A stretch of 64,000 nucleotides of DNA from Cytobacillus oceanisediminis (GCF_007830235.1 NZ_VLKI01000020.1:35529-99528), one strand, 5' to 3'; shown: positions 19,562-27,850, counted from the first letter of the stretch. Numbers and translations: made by a program. The notes: generated by a model not told the origin, from the letters alone.

Positions 19562-20830
19562 ATGACAGCGGTAAAAGATAATATTTCCGAAATTGTCAAT
19601 GGCAAAAGGGTTATTGTAAAGAAGCCTGAATTGCTTGCTCCGGCAGGAAACCTTGAGAAGCTGAAAATTGCCGTGCACTATGGTGCTGACGCTGTGTTTA
19701 TTGGCGGTCAGGAATACGGGCTGCGTTCAAACGCCGGCAATTTCACTTTCGAGGAAATGAAAGAAGGCGTTGAGTTCGCCAAAAAATATGGAGCAAAGAT
19801 TTATGTTACAACAAATATTTTTGCGCATAACGAAAATATTGATGGCCTGGAGGATTACCTTCTTGGACTTAAAGAAGCGGGCGTTGCAGGAATTATTGTA
19901 GCCGATCCGCTAATTATTGAAACATGCCGCCGTGTTGCTCCTGAAATCGAAGTGCATTTAAGCACACAGCAATCCTTGTCCAACTGGAAAGCTGTCCAGT
20001 TCTGGAAGGAAGAAGGCTTGGAGCGTGTCGTTCTTGCTCGTGAAACAAGTGCAGAAGAAATCAAAGAAATGAAGGAAAAGGTTGATATTGAAATCGAAAC
20101 TTTCATTCATGGTGCAATGTGTATTGCCTATTCAGGACGCTGTACGCTCAGCAACCATATGACAGCCCGTGACTCTAACCGTGGCGGCTGCTGCCAGTCA
20201 TGCCGCTGGGATTATGATTTGTATCAGCTGGAGGGAGAAAATGAGGTTCCTTTATATAGGGAAGGGGATGCTCCTTTCGCCATGAGCCCTAAAGATTTAA
20301 AGTTAATCGAATCCATTCCGCGCATGATCGAATTGGGAATCGATAGCCTGAAAATTGAAGGGCGAATGAAATCCATCCATTATATTGCAACGGTTGTAAG
20401 TGTTTACCGGAAAGTTATTGATGCCTATTGTGCAGATCCTGAAAACTTTAAAATTAAGCAGGAATGGCTTGAAGAATTGGACAAGTGCGCTAATCGTGAA
20501 ACTGCTCCTGCCTTCTTTGAAGGGGTTCCGGGGTATAAAGAGCAAATGTTTGGAAATCATAGCAAAAAGACGAATTTTGATTTCGTTGGTTTAGTCCTGG
20601 ATTACAACCCAGAGACACAGATGGTTACCCTTCAGCAGCGAAATAATTTTAAACCTGGGCAGGAAGTGGAGTTTTTCGGTCCGGAAATTACGAGCTTTAC
20701 ACAAGTCATCGATAAAATCTGGGATGAAAAAGGCAATGAATTGGATGCAGCACGCCACCCGCTCCAAATTGTTGAATTCAAGGTTGAAAAGCCGGTATAC
20801 CCTAACAACATGATGCGGAAGGAGCTCTAA
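19562..20830 (+). CDS. trhP2: tRNA hydroxylation protein TrhP2 (peptidase U32 family, YrrO)
   Basis: TrhP2 is the cysteine-bearing U32 partner in tRNA wobble uridine hydroxylation. The 422 residues include [29 protein letters not shown], the U32 signature [19 protein letters not shown] and the following GGCCQSCRW, together offering four to five cysteines for an Fe-S site. The C-terminal part ([21 protein letters not shown]) is the small collagenase-type extension. AGGAGG lies before ATG 19562; udk starts 4 bp after the stop. Confidence 0.93.
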   Translation: MTAVKDNISEIVNGKRVIVKKPELLAPAGNLEKLKIAVHYGADAVFIGGQEYGLRSNAGNFTFEEMKEGVEFAKKYGAKIYVTTNIFAHNENIDGLEDYLLGLKEAGVAGIIVADPLIIETCRRVAPEIEVHLSTQQSLSNWKAVQFWKEEGLERVVLARETSAEEIKEMKEKVDIEIETFIHGAMCIAYSGRCTLSNHMTARDSNRGGCCQSCRWDYDLYQLEGENEVPLYREGDAPFAMSPKDLKLIESIPRMIELGIDSLKIEGRMKSIHYIATVVSVYRKVIDAYCADPENFKIKQEWLEELDKCANRETAPAFFEGVPGYKEQMFGNHSKKTNFDFVGLVLDYNPETQMVTLQQRNNFKPGQEVEFFGPEITSFTQVIDKIWDEKGNELDAARHPLQIVEFKVEKPVYPNNMMRKEL

Positions 20831-20834
20831 CCAA

Positions 20835-21470
20835 ATGAAACGCAAACCCGTTGTGATTGGGGTAGCCGGCGGTTCCGGCTCCGGAAAAACGAGTGTAACA
20901 AAATCGATTTACGATCGATTTAAAGGGCATTCTATCTTGATGATCGAACAGGATTATTATTATAAAGACCAGACGCATCTGCCATTTGAAGAAAGGCTGA
21001 AGACTAATTATGATCATCCGCTTGCATTTGATAATGATTTGCTGATAGAACATGTAGAAAGCCTGCTGCGGTATGAACCGATAAACAAGCCAGTATATGA
21101 TTATGCGATGCATACAAGATCCGAAGAAGTGATTAATGTCGAGCCAAAGGATGTCATTATCCTTGAAGGGATCCTTGTCCTGGAGGATGAAAGGCTCCGT
21201 AACTTGATGGATATTAAATTATATGTCGATACGGACGCTGATCTTCGGATTATCCGCCGCCTTTTTAGAGATATTAAGGAGCGCGGCCGTACGATGGACT
21301 CAGTCATTGAACAATATGTAAATGTCGTCCGTCCGATGCATAATCAATTTATTGAACCAACGAAAAGGTATGCGGATATCATTATTCCTGAAGGCGGACA
21401 TAATTATGTCGCGATCGATTTAATGGTCACAAAAATTCAAACAATTCTTGAACAAAAGTCATTTTTATGA
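20835..21470 (+). CDS. udk: Uridine kinase
   Basis: Udk phosphorylates uridine and cytidine in pyrimidine salvage. The 211-residue P-loop protein has [13 protein letters not shown] near residues 8-20, the [11 protein letters not shown] substrate region, YDYAMHTR and the lid [14 protein letters not shown]. Length and start ([13 protein letters not shown]) are typical. It is the last gene of the trmR-trhP1-trhP2-udk group; a miniature element follows. Confidence 0.95.
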   Translation: MKRKPVVIGVAGGSGSGKTSVTKSIYDRFKGHSILMIEQDYYYKDQTHLPFEERLKTNYDHPLAFDNDLLIEHVESLLRYEPINKPVYDYAMHTRSEEVINVEPKDVIILEGILVLEDERLRNLMDIKLYVDTDADLRIIRRLFRDIKERGRTMDSVIEQYVNVVRPMHNQFIEPTKRYADIIIPEGGHNYVAIDLMVTKIQTILEQKSFL

Positions 21471-21520
21471 AACAATAGCATAGAAAATGTTCAATAGGAT
21501 TTAATATTTTGTAAAACCTA

Positions 21521-21703
21521 GGCTATGTTAAAGTTTTTTGCTGATTTTGGCACTCTGTTGTTTGAAGCGGAAGGGGCGAGATTCCAGCGGGAAAAGCGAG
21601 TCAAAGGGAGACCCCGCAGGCGCGAATGCGCCGAGGAGGCACCCGGACCGCCCGCAGTTCCTGAGTCCCTGGAGCGGAAATCAACAGACAAGCTTAACAA
21701 ACC
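21521..21703 (+). repeat. Miniature element, 183-bp intermediate copy 4
   Basis: It begins GGCTATGTTAAAG and ends CTTAACAAACC. The about 60-bp segment with the TTTCCTTCGTGCGG block is absent, as in copy 10, while the GGGAGACCCCGCAGG core and GGAGCGGAAATCAACAG end remain. Flanks AAAACCTA and AAAAATAG are only weakly similar. It lies between udk and the greA promoter. Confidence 0.85.
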
Positions 21704-21765
21704 AAAAATAGATTACATGCGCGCCCTTTAACCGAGGACGCGCTCCTATTCATTTTCCTAAAAAT

Positions 21766-21794
21766 TTGATATAAAGAAGTACATACATTATAGA
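21766..21794 (+). promoter_or_regulatory. SigmaA-type promoter of greA
   Basis: TTGATA (21766-21771) and TATAGA (21789-21794) are separated by 17 bases and lie 45 bases before the greA start. The miniature element copy 4 ends about 60 bases upstream, so greA keeps its own promoter. Confidence 0.65.
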
Positions 21795-21838
21795 AACACA
21801 AACCGTAAAGGAATGTGTAATTCGAAGGAGTGAAGGTT

Positions 21839-22315
21839 TTGGCTACAGAAAAAGTTTTCCCTATGACACAAGCAGGTAAAGAAAAGCTTGAGCAGGAACT
21901 TGAGTATTTAAAATCGGTTAAACGTAAAGAAGTGGTTGAACGTATAAAAATCGCTAGAAGCTTTGGCGATCTATCCGAAAACTCTGAGTATGATTCTGCT
22001 AAAGAAGAGCAGGCTTTTGTAGAAGGCCGTATTACAACACTTGAAAATATGATTCGCAATGCGAAAATCATCCAAGAGGAAGAAATGGCTGGAGATACTG
22101 TTGCACTTGGCCGTTCTGTTACTTTTGTTGAACTTCCAGATGGAGACGAAGAAACGTATACCATCGTAGGAAGTGCAGAGGCAGATCCTTTCGAAGGTAA
22201 AATCTCAAATGATTCTCCGATTGCAAAAAGCCTGATTGGCCGTACGGTTGGGGACGAAGTAACTGTCCAGACACCTGGGGGAGAAATGAACGTACGTATT
22301 GTCTCCATTAAATAA
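21839..22315 (+). CDS. greA: Transcription elongation factor GreA
   Basis: GreA rescues backtracked RNA polymerase by stimulating transcript cleavage. The 158-residue protein has the N-terminal coiled coil ([25 protein letters not shown]) with the acidic tip loop [18 protein letters not shown], and the C-terminal FKBP-like domain ([26 protein letters not shown]). TTG 21839 with AAGGAG 8 bases upstream gives the usual length; the GTG at 21830 lies inside that ribosome site. Confidence 0.95.
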   Translation: MATEKVFPMTQAGKEKLEQELEYLKSVKRKEVVERIKIARSFGDLSENSEYDSAKEEQAFVEGRITTLENMIRNAKIIQEEEMAGDTVALGRSVTFVELPDGDEETYTIVGSAEADPFEGKISNDSPIAKSLIGRTVGDEVTVQTPGGEMNVRIVSIK

Positions 22316-22349
22316 TATTTTTAAATTCGAATTGTTTGAAATCAGAAAA

Positions 22350-22380
22350 CCTCGTCAAGACTTTTGACGAGGTGTTTTTT
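22350..22380 (+). terminator. greA terminator whose 3' arm contains the pbpI ribosome site
   Basis: CCTCGTCAA (22350-22358) pairs perfectly with TTGACGAGG (22364-22372), followed by TG and six T that end directly at the pbpI ATG. The GAGGTG ribosome-binding site of pbpI (22370-22374) is the end of the 3' arm. Any transcript reading through should therefore have its ribosome site folded into the stem. Confidence 0.85.
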
Positions 22381-24174
22381 ATGTGGAGAAAAAGAGCAGT
22401 TGGCTGGCTTATTATAAGTTTTACGGTCTTATGTTTGCTTGGGGGAAGGCTGATTCAGCTTCAGCTCGTTTCAACTGAACATTTTACAGACAGGGAAATA
22501 AACCTGCTCGAATCAAGTGTTCGCCAGAGATCCCAGGAAATGGTCATAGATACTGGCAGGGGAAACTTTTTGGATCGAAACGGCAGGCCTCTAACTCATG
22601 AGAATATTCCTGTCCTTATTTTATTTCCGTTTCTGGCAAAAATGGATTGGGATATAGAAGGGGTTTCGGAAATTACAGGTGCATCGGAATATTCTCTCCG
22701 ATATTCGGTTGAAAACGCCAAGGAGCCTTTTGCCTTTGGCAAGCCTGAACCGCTCCAGCTGACTGAGGAACAAATGGAGAAAATAAATGCTCTGAAGATT
22801 CCAGGAGTTTTTGCTGTTGAGAAGAAGTACAACCTTTTAGAGAGTCCCGCTGCACAGTTAATCGGAATTACCGGAGAAAATCAAAATCTCGTAAAGGAAA
22901 GATACCCTGATAAAGAGCTATCCATTAACACAATGGTCGGCATAACCGGAATGGAGAAGAGCTTCGATGAATTTTTGCTTCCCGAAGGTGCTTCTAAGCT
23001 TGTCTATCATGTGGATGCAACTGGAGGCCCCTTATTTGGCATTAATGTGAAATATGTAGAGCCTGCCAATCCTTTCTATCCTGTCAATATAAAGACAACC
23101 CTGGATTATGATCTGCAAATGATGGCTGAAAATTTGGCTGATCAGCATGCCATCAAAAAAGGAGGAATTGTTCTCCTGGATATTGAGACGAATACGGTAT
23201 TGGCTATGGTATCGCGTCCATCCGTTAATAATGATAATCCTTTTGATAAAGAAAGCGGCGGAGCTGTTAATCAGATGATAAAACAGCAAATTATGGGGTC
23301 TGTATTCAAGACTGTGGTTGCCGCAGCAGCTATTGATCATGGACTGGATGATCCTGCAAGGCAATTTGATTGCAGTAAGAAAATTAATGGGCAGCCAGAC
23401 CCGAAGTACCAGCATGGAATGCTAAATTTCAATGATAGCTTTGCAAGAAGCTGCAATAATACATTTGCTACTGTAGCAAAAGAATTAAAAGATATTGATT
23501 CTGAATTGCTGGAGGATTATGCAAAGAGGTTATCGCTAACGGGTCCTGTGAGCTGGCAAGGCGATATATACCATTTCAATGACTTCATGCAGCTTCAGGA
23601 CGAAGAAAAGGGACGTGTATTTTTATCAGAAGATGCCAAAAAGGACCGCAATTTTGTTTCCCTAACAGGGATTGGCCAGCATGAAGTCAGAGCAACCCCC
23701 CTTGCTGTTGCCAATATGATGGCAACAATAGCGCGAGGCGGACAGAAGGACATGGTCCGGGTTGCTTCAGAAATAGAATATAAAAACAGTACATCTCTTT
23801 TGGAGTTTAAGGAGCAAAAGCTGGACGGAGAGACGATTGCTCCTTATACAGCAATGAAACTTCAAAAACTTCTCAGAGAGGTAGTGATCAATGAGGATGG
23901 AACCGGCAGATGGTTCAAAGAACTTCCATATGAGGTAGCCGGCAAATCCGGTACTGCCGAGACAGGAAGAATAGTTGGCGGCAAGCAGCTCCATAATAAA
24001 TGGTTTGCGGGTTATTTTCCTTATAAAAACCCGAAATATGCTCTTGTTACAGTAAATCTTGGGGTAACAGAGGACACAGGTGGTGTAAATCCCCTATTTG
24101 CAGACTTGGTGAAAGGGATATACAACTTTAATCATAAAGGAGAAGTTCCGCCCTTTGGCTCTGCAGACTCATAA
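22381..24174 (+). CDS. pbpI: Penicillin-binding protein, class B transpeptidase (PbpI/YrrR-like)
   Basis: This cell-wall transpeptidase has an N-terminal membrane helix (residues about 7-26), a dimerisation domain and a transpeptidase domain with SVFK near residue 307, SCN near 357 and KSGT near 522. 597 residues is normal for class B enzymes of the Bacillus PbpI group. The start ATG 22381 with GAGGTG 6-7 bases upstream is preferred to the TTG at 22336, which would lie in the greA 3' end. It is followed by yrrS as in Bacillus subtilis. Confidence 0.92.
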   Translation: MWRKRAVGWLIISFTVLCLLGGRLIQLQLVSTEHFTDREINLLESSVRQRSQEMVIDTGRGNFLDRNGRPLTHENIPVLILFPFLAKMDWDIEGVSEITGASEYSLRYSVENAKEPFAFGKPEPLQLTEEQMEKINALKIPGVFAVEKKYNLLESPAAQLIGITGENQNLVKERYPDKELSINTMVGITGMEKSFDEFLLPEGASKLVYHVDATGGPLFGINVKYVEPANPFYPVNIKTTLDYDLQMMAENLADQHAIKKGGIVLLDIETNTVLAMVSRPSVNNDNPFDKESGGAVNQMIKQQIMGSVFKTVVAAAAIDHGLDDPARQFDCSKKINGQPDPKYQHGMLNFNDSFARSCNNTFATVAKELKDIDSELLEDYAKRLSLTGPVSWQGDIYHFNDFMQLQDEEKGRVFLSEDAKKDRNFVSLTGIGQHEVRATPLAVANMMATIARGGQKDMVRVASEIEYKNSTSLLEFKEQKLDGETIAPYTAMKLQKLLREVVINEDGTGRWFKELPYEVAGKSGTAETGRIVGGKQLHNKWFAGYFPYKNPKYALVTVNLGVTEDTGGVNPLFADLVKGIYNFNHKGEVPPFGSADS

Positions 24175-24420
24175 ACAAATATGATATATTGTAACTTTCC
24201 TGAAGGCTGGAGGATCTGTTTTACTGATGGAAATAAACATACACCATCATTTTTTTCATGGAAAAGGTTATTTCTTTTAAGATAGCCTTATGTCGTGTTA
24301 GAATGTTCACAGCCGCAATTTGGGTAGTAACGACTTAAAAGTGGCGTGGCTAAATAGTATTATGCCTTTCATTAGCATTATTACGTGCAATCCTGATAAA
24401 AGTTTGGGGAGGAGAAAGTC

Positions 24421-25110
24421 TTGAAAGGGAATGAGCATTCATCAAGAGAGTCCCGATTAGGTAAACGGGAAAAAAGAAAAAAAACCAATATTATTTTAAA
24501 TAGTCTAATTGCGCTTGTTATATTACTGATTATTGTTGTGTCTGCTAAAATTTTCTTTGGCGGGAACAATGATGAAGCGCTCCAGACGGATGAACAAACA
24601 GCATCTGAGAATGAGATAAAAGAAAATGAAAATAAAACAGATGATCAAGCCGGTGATCTTGAACAGGAAAAAGAAGATGAAGAAGAAATAGAAAAGGCAA
24701 GAGAAGGCGAAGAACAGGCAGCGGAAGAGAAGGAAGAAGCTGAGAAAGCCGAAGAGGAATCAGAAGAAGATGAAAAAGTCGTCACCGAAGGCGGCAGCTC
24801 GCCTGATGTTGAAAAAACAATCGAAAATCCAGCCTGGGAACCGGTTGGCACTTCCCAATCAGGTGAACACACAGCAGTCTATGACCAGAGTGCTGTGGAC
24901 TGGCAGGAAATGCTCCAGGCAATCTCTTATGCTACTGGAGTGGACCAAGGCAATATGACGGTGTGGTTTCTTGGCAATAATGGGCCGAACAAATCAGTAG
25001 GAACCATATCAACAAAGGATCAAAGCGAAAAATATCGTGTCTATATAGACTGGGTGGACGGCCAAGGCTGGAAGCCGGTAAAGGTAGAAGTACTAAATGA
25101 AATTAATTAA
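24421..25110 (+). CDS. yrrS: YrrS family membrane-anchored protein (DUF1510)
   Basis: The 229-residue protein has a basic cytosolic head, one membrane helix about residues 24-43 (NIILNSLIALVILLIIVVSA), a long Glu/Lys low-complexity linker (about residues 60-122) and the C-terminal DUF1510 domain (NPAWEPVGTSQSGEHTAVYD, then SYATGVDQGNMTVWFLGNNG). In Bacillus subtilis yrrS is co-transcribed with pbpI and linked to sporulation. TTG start with GGGGAGGAG. Its original terminator now lies behind an inserted miniature element. Confidence 0.9.
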   Translation: MKGNEHSSRESRLGKREKRKKTNIILNSLIALVILLIIVVSAKIFFGGNNDEALQTDEQTASENEIKENENKTDDQAGDLEQEKEDEEEIEKAREGEEQAAEEKEEAEKAEEESEEDEKVVTEGGSSPDVEKTIENPAWEPVGTSQSGEHTAVYDQSAVDWQEMLQAISYATGVDQGNMTVWFLGNNGPNKSVGTISTKDQSEKYRVYIDWVDGQGWKPVKVEVLNEIN

Positions 25111-25119
25111 TAAAAAATA

Positions 25120-25364
25120 GACTATGTTAATGTTCATTGTTGATTTTGGCACTCTGTTGATTGGAGCGGAAGATGCGAGCTCCTGGAAAATGCCTTCGCA
25201 TTTCCTTTGTGCGGTGTTTATTCACGGATGCTTATTCAAAGTCCTGGGGGGGAAGCGAGTCAAAAAGAGACCCCTCAGGAGCGTGTGCGCCGAGGAGGCT
25301 TCCGGACCGCCCGCGCAACGCTTGAGCGCCTGTAGCGAAAAACAACAGACACGTTAACAGGGCA
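25120..25364 (+). repeat. Miniature element, full-length copy 5
   Basis: This 245-bp copy begins GACTATGTTAATG and ends GTTAACAGGGCA. The flanking octamers AAAAAATA (25112-25119 and 25365-25372) are identical. It entered the A tract between the yrrS stop codon and a bidirectional terminator stem. All core blocks are present with some changes (GGAGCGGAAG, CATTTCCTTTGTGCGG, GAGACCCCTCAGG). Confidence 0.9.
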
Positions 25365-25370
25365 AAAAAA

Positions 25371-25392
25371 TAAGGACGTCTGTGCGTCCTTA
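25371..25392. terminator. Left copy of the yrrS/yrzA bidirectional terminator stem
   Basis: A 22-bp palindrome, TAAGGACG...CGTCCTTA, is preceded by an A tract. The same palindrome, with one base difference, recurs at 25763-25784 followed by a T tract. Together they look like the two halves of one A-stem-T bidirectional terminator between convergent yrrS and yrzA, duplicated by the IS insertion between them. Confidence 0.75.
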
Positions 25393-25762
25393 CAGACTGT
25401 AGACAAACTCGATGAAAATCGGATTTGCCTACAGTCTTTTTAGTCCGTCTGTGAAATGGGTCTGTTGATTTCCGTTCCAGGTGCTTCGCTTTCCGCGGGC
25501 GGCCCGGGGAGCCTCCTCGTCACTCCGTTCCTGCGGGGTCTCCCCTGACCCTTGCTCCCGCAGGAGTCTTCGCACCTTCCACTCCAATCAACAGAATTTT
25601 AAAATTGAATGTGGCAGTAGAATCTAGCATATTTTAAAATAGATCTATTTAACGCTTGAGGTGATGAACATGCTTTCGAAAAACAATCCGATTCAACGAG
25701 ACCAACTGGAGAAGGTTGCTTTAGACCAGCTGGTTCCACAAGACCACTTAGTCCGCAAGATG
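25393..25762 (+). mobile_element. IS1182-family insertion sequence remnant
   Basis: The remnant starts with CAGACTGTAGACAAACTC, which matches the end of the IS at 63660 (CAGACCGTAGACAAACCCC), followed by a hairpin (GACTGTAG paired with CTACAGTC, 25394-25436) and T5. It then holds a core-only copy of the miniature element and the first 31 codons of a transposase. Both edges abut the 22-bp palindrome exactly. The rest of the IS is deleted. Confidence 0.8.
25462..25594 (-). repeat. Core-only copy 6 of the miniature element inside the IS remnant
   Basis: This 133-bp segment runs from CTGTTGATTTCCG to CCAATCAACAG, reading the element core in reverse. The outer GGCTATGTTAAAG ends are absent on both sides. 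The core therefore occurs here bounded only by the inner inverted repeat. It lies in the leader region before the truncated transposase gene. Confidence 0.8.
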
Positions 25763-25765
25763 TAA
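25670..25765 (+). pseudogene. Truncated IS1182-family transposase, first 31 codons
   Basis: After a GAGGTGATG ribosome site, ATG 25670 opens MLSKNNPIQRDQLEKVALDQ and ends LVPQDHLVRKM, the standard N terminus of IS1182-family transposases of Bacillus. The frame is cut immediately at the right-hand palindrome, whose TAA serves as an accidental stop. More than 90 percent of the usual roughly 450-residue protein is missing, so it cannot be active. Confidence 0.85.
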
Positions 25766-25784
25766 GGACGTCTGTACGTCCTTA
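25763..25784. terminator. Right copy of the yrrS/yrzA bidirectional terminator stem
   Basis: A perfect 9-bp stem TAAGGACGT/ACGTCCTTA with loop CTGT is followed on the plus side by seven T. On the minus side the yrzA stop codon TAA is part of the stem. The A tract that a minus-strand terminator would need now sits with the left copy, so yrzA termination may be impaired. Confidence 0.75.
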
Positions 25785-25988
25785 TTTTTTTGCTTTGAAA
25801 TGTACAACGGCAGAGTAATAAGTTCTGCCATTCTCGTCGAGATGCATTTGATGGGAAACATGATGGACAGAAAGAAGAATCGCCTTATTGTGTTCGATTT
25901 GGCTATTTATTTTCTTTTCAAGCTCCTTTAAAGAGGGGGCCTCATAAAATTCAACTTTATCTTCAATTAAATCAAACTTAAAATTCAT
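25782..25988 (-). CDS. yrzA: YrzA-like protein (DUF2536)
   Basis: The 68-residue protein starts MNFKFDLIEDKVEFYEAPSL and continues with an amphipathic helix (LKELEKKINSQIEHNKAILL) and a beta-rich end (GRTYYSAVVHFKAKK), matching DUF2536. GGAAGG is about 12 bases from ATG 25988; the ATG at 26000 lies right at that site, so the shorter form is preferred. It is convergent with yrrS; its stop codon is inside the terminator stem. Function unknown. Confidence 0.8.
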   Translation of the reverse strand: MNFKFDLIEDKVEFYEAPSLKELEKKINSQIEHNKAILLSVHHVSHQMHLDENGRTYYSAVVHFKAKK

Positions 25989-26368
25989 AGACAGAATCAT
26001 CCTTCCTTAAGCAAAGTTCAAACTAACAATTTCTATCATTTATTTTAGTGCCGGCAGTCTGTTCTGGCAAATTTCTGCAGTATTTAATCATTCTGGCGGT
26101 GAATACACATAAGCTATTGCACTTTAAGAGATGCTGATAGAGACAATAGAATTGCGATATATGGAAAACTTCCTCGAAGTGGTGGTAGAATAGTTTTTGC
26201 AGATGCAAATAGCAATCTCCTGAAGTTTACATACAGCGTGGGTTCATGTTTCCCTGCACAAGTTTAGCATCTGCAGGAGCCATAAGGACTAGTTTGAAAA
26301 GCATGGCTGCTTGTGCCATTCACCTGGTAATATAAAGCGCCAAAGAAAAATATGAAAGAGGTTTTAAG
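25989..26368. other. Intergenic region between divergent yrzA and mtnN
   Basis: No gene is supported. A mildly palindromic patch (TTTGCAGATGCAAA at about 26197-26210) and CTGCAGGAGCC near 26273 are visible, but no riboswitch signature or convincing promoter pair was identified. The region must hold the promoters of both genes. Confidence 0.4.
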
Positions 26369-27073
26369 ATGAAAATAGCGATTATCGGAGCGATGGAAGA
26401 GGAAGTTACTTTACTCAGAGATAAAATAGAAGGCAATGGGCAGGAAACCATCGCCGGTTGCGAGTATACAACAGGAAAGATGAATGGAGCGGAAGTTGTC
26501 CTGCTGCGTTCCGGAATTGGGAAAGTGAATGCAGCCATGTCAACCGCTATCCTTTTGGAGCGGTTTAAGCCGGATTATGTTATTAATACTGGGTCGGCTG
26601 GCGGTTTTAATCCTGATTTAAATGTGGGGGATGTCGTTATTTCCACAGAGGTAAGGCATCATGATGTAGACGTTACTGCTTTTGGCTATGAATATGGACA
26701 GGTTCCGCAATTGCCGGCTGCATTTGCAGCGGATAGCAGCCTCGTGCAAATTGCAGAGGCATGTGCGAAAGAAATCCAGGATACCCAGGTTGTCAGAGGA
26801 TTGATTGCGACTGGTGACTCCTTTATGAACGATCCGGCAAGAGTGGACTATATCCGTGATAAATTCACAGGTCTGCAGGCAGTAGAAATGGAAGCAGCTG
26901 CTATCGCCCAGGTCTCTTATCAATTTAAAACCCCTTTTGTGGTGATACGCTCTCTCTCCGATATTGCAGGAAAAGAGTCCGATATTTCTTTTGATCAATT
27001 TTTGGAAAAGGCAGCTCTTCATTCGGCCAACTTGGTTATGAAGATTGTTGAGGCCATTAGACAAAATAAATAG
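26369..27073 (+). CDS. mtnN: 5'-methylthioadenosine/S-adenosylhomocysteine nucleosidase
   Basis: MtnN hydrolyses MTA and SAH to adenine plus the thioribose compounds, feeding methionine salvage and methyl-cycle recycling. The 234-residue protein begins [20 protein letters not shown] with the catalytic Glu in [23 protein letters not shown] and the substrate-binding [11 protein letters not shown], plus LSDIAGKES with the catalytic Asp. In Bacillus subtilis it is in an operon with yrrT, mccA, mccB and yrhC; here only yrhC follows. Confidence 0.95.
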   Translation: MKIAIIGAMEEEVTLLRDKIEGNGQETIAGCEYTTGKMNGAEVVLLRSGIGKVNAAMSTAILLERFKPDYVINTGSAGGFNPDLNVGDVVISTEVRHHDVDVTAFGYEYGQVPQLPAAFAADSSLVQIAEACAKEIQDTQVVRGLIATGDSFMNDPARVDYIRDKFTGLQAVEMEAAAIAQVSYQFKTPFVVIRSLSDIAGKESDISFDQFLEKAALHSANLVMKIVEAIRQNK

Positions 27074-27107
27074 GAAAGCTATAAGAATATAGCAAACACA
27101 GGTTATG

Positions 27108-27138
27108 AGGCGGTTTTCATTGAGGACCGCCTTTCTCT
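27108..27138 (+). terminator. Intrinsic terminator after mtnN
   Basis: AGGCGGT pairs with ACCGCCT around an 11-base loop, followed by TTCTCTT. Moderate T tract. Confidence 0.7.
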
Positions 27139-27251
27139 TATTGGATGATCTTCTTGTGCTTACAATATTTACATCACCTGTACTACTGCTTTCTATGTTA
27201 AAGTAGGATTATAGTCTTTTAAAAAGACCTATAAAATAGAAGGTGATAAAA

Positions 27252-27512
27252 ATGAAAAATGAAGCAAAGCGCTTATTTGAGAAAATGGTGGACTTCAAGC
27301 GGTTTGCTATTGCTCTGCTTGCTGTCGGCTCATTTTTTTACCTGGGTTTAATTATTCCGGACACTGCAAATACAATGCTGGAATTATATATAATGGCTGG
27401 ATCTTCTACCGTTTTTTTGATTGGTTCCATTTATTTCTTTGCGCTCTCCAAGCATTGCCGTGCAAAGCTAAACGAAATGGATGATGGCCAGGAATTCCTG
27501 ATGAAAAAATAA
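27252..27512 (+). CDS. yrhC: YrhC family small membrane protein
   Basis: The 86-residue protein has a cytosolic start (MKNEAKRLFEKMVDFKRF), two membrane helices (about residues 17-36 and 47-68) and a polar tail, matching the YrhC family. AAGGTG favours ATG 27252 over the GTG at 27243. In Bacillus subtilis yrhC ends the mtnN-mccAB operon. Role unknown. Confidence 0.85.
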   Translation: MKNEAKRLFEKMVDFKRFAIALLAVGSFFYLGLIIPDTANTMLELYIMAGSSTVFLIGSIYFFALSKHCRAKLNEMDDGQEFLMKK

Positions 27513-27522
27513 TAGAATGCAA

Positions 27523-27547
27523 ACGCCCTGATTCAGGGTGTTTTTTT
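27523..27547 (+). terminator. Intrinsic terminator after yrhC
   Basis: ACGCCCTG pairs with CAGGGTGT around ATT, followed by a T tract. Ends the yrhC transcript. Confidence 0.85.
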
Positions 27548-27594
27548 ATGGGCTCATACTTTCAAAAAAAATTTGAAAAATAGCCAAAAAAAGG

Positions 27595-27623
27595 TTTACA
27601 AACTATATGAGTGTGGATATAAT
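27595..27623 (+). promoter_or_regulatory. Strong sigmaA-type promoter of the micro-ORF locus
   Basis: TTTACA (27595-27600) and TATAAT (27618-27623) are spaced by exactly 17 bases. The first micro-ORF begins 43 bases after the -10. This is one of the best-matched promoters in the window. Confidence 0.8.
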
Positions 27624-27665
27624 TACCAGTGTAAGTGAAAAATTCAAACAAGGAGGTCGGATGAA

Positions 27666-27746
27666 ATGATGGTTAAAGGAATTGCAGTAAAAGCAGAATT
27701 AAATAATTATTCTACGAATTCGACCTACATGGAATGGATCTCTTAA
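27666..27746 (+). CDS. Micro-ORF, 26 aa, possible leader peptide
   Basis: AAGGAGGTCGG precedes ATG 27666. The peptide starts MMVKGIAVKAELNN and ends YMEWIS. It is flanked by a strong promoter and two terminator hairpins, so it may be a leader peptide or the coding part of a small regulatory RNA. No family recognised. The excellent ribosome site is the main evidence for translation. Confidence 0.5.
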   Translation: MMVKGIAVKAELNNYSTNSTYMEWIS

Positions 27747-27768
27747 ATTTTTGACATTACATATCCAT

Positions 27769-27801
27769 GCCGCAGGGAGAATCGTGCTCTGCGGCTTTTT
27801 T
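27769..27801 (+). terminator. Terminator hairpin 1 of a tandem pair
   Basis: GCCGCAG (27769-27775) pairs with CTGCGGC (27789-27795), followed by six T. It lies 22 bases after the 26-aa micro-ORF. Confidence 0.85.
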
Positions 27802-27816
27802 ATGCCTTCATGACCA

Positions 27817-27850
27817 AGCTGCAGAGAGTGTGTCTCTTTGCGGCTTTTTT
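27817..27850 (+). terminator. Terminator hairpin 2 of a tandem pair
   Basis: AGCTGCA-GAGA pairs with TCTC-TTTGCGGCT around GTGTG, followed by six T. It shares the GCGGCTTTTTT.TGCCTT end with hairpin 1, so the two look like a tandem duplication of one terminator unit. It lies immediately before the YrzI-type gene. Confidence 0.8.

Noticed and set aside
25670..25765. Possibility that the 31-codon transposase start is a functional small gene
   Set aside because: It ends by chance at the terminator palindrome and matches only the first residues of IS1182-family transposases.
25989..26368. S-box (SAM) riboswitch before mtnN
   Set aside because: No conserved S-box motifs or terminator hairpin were found in the leader.
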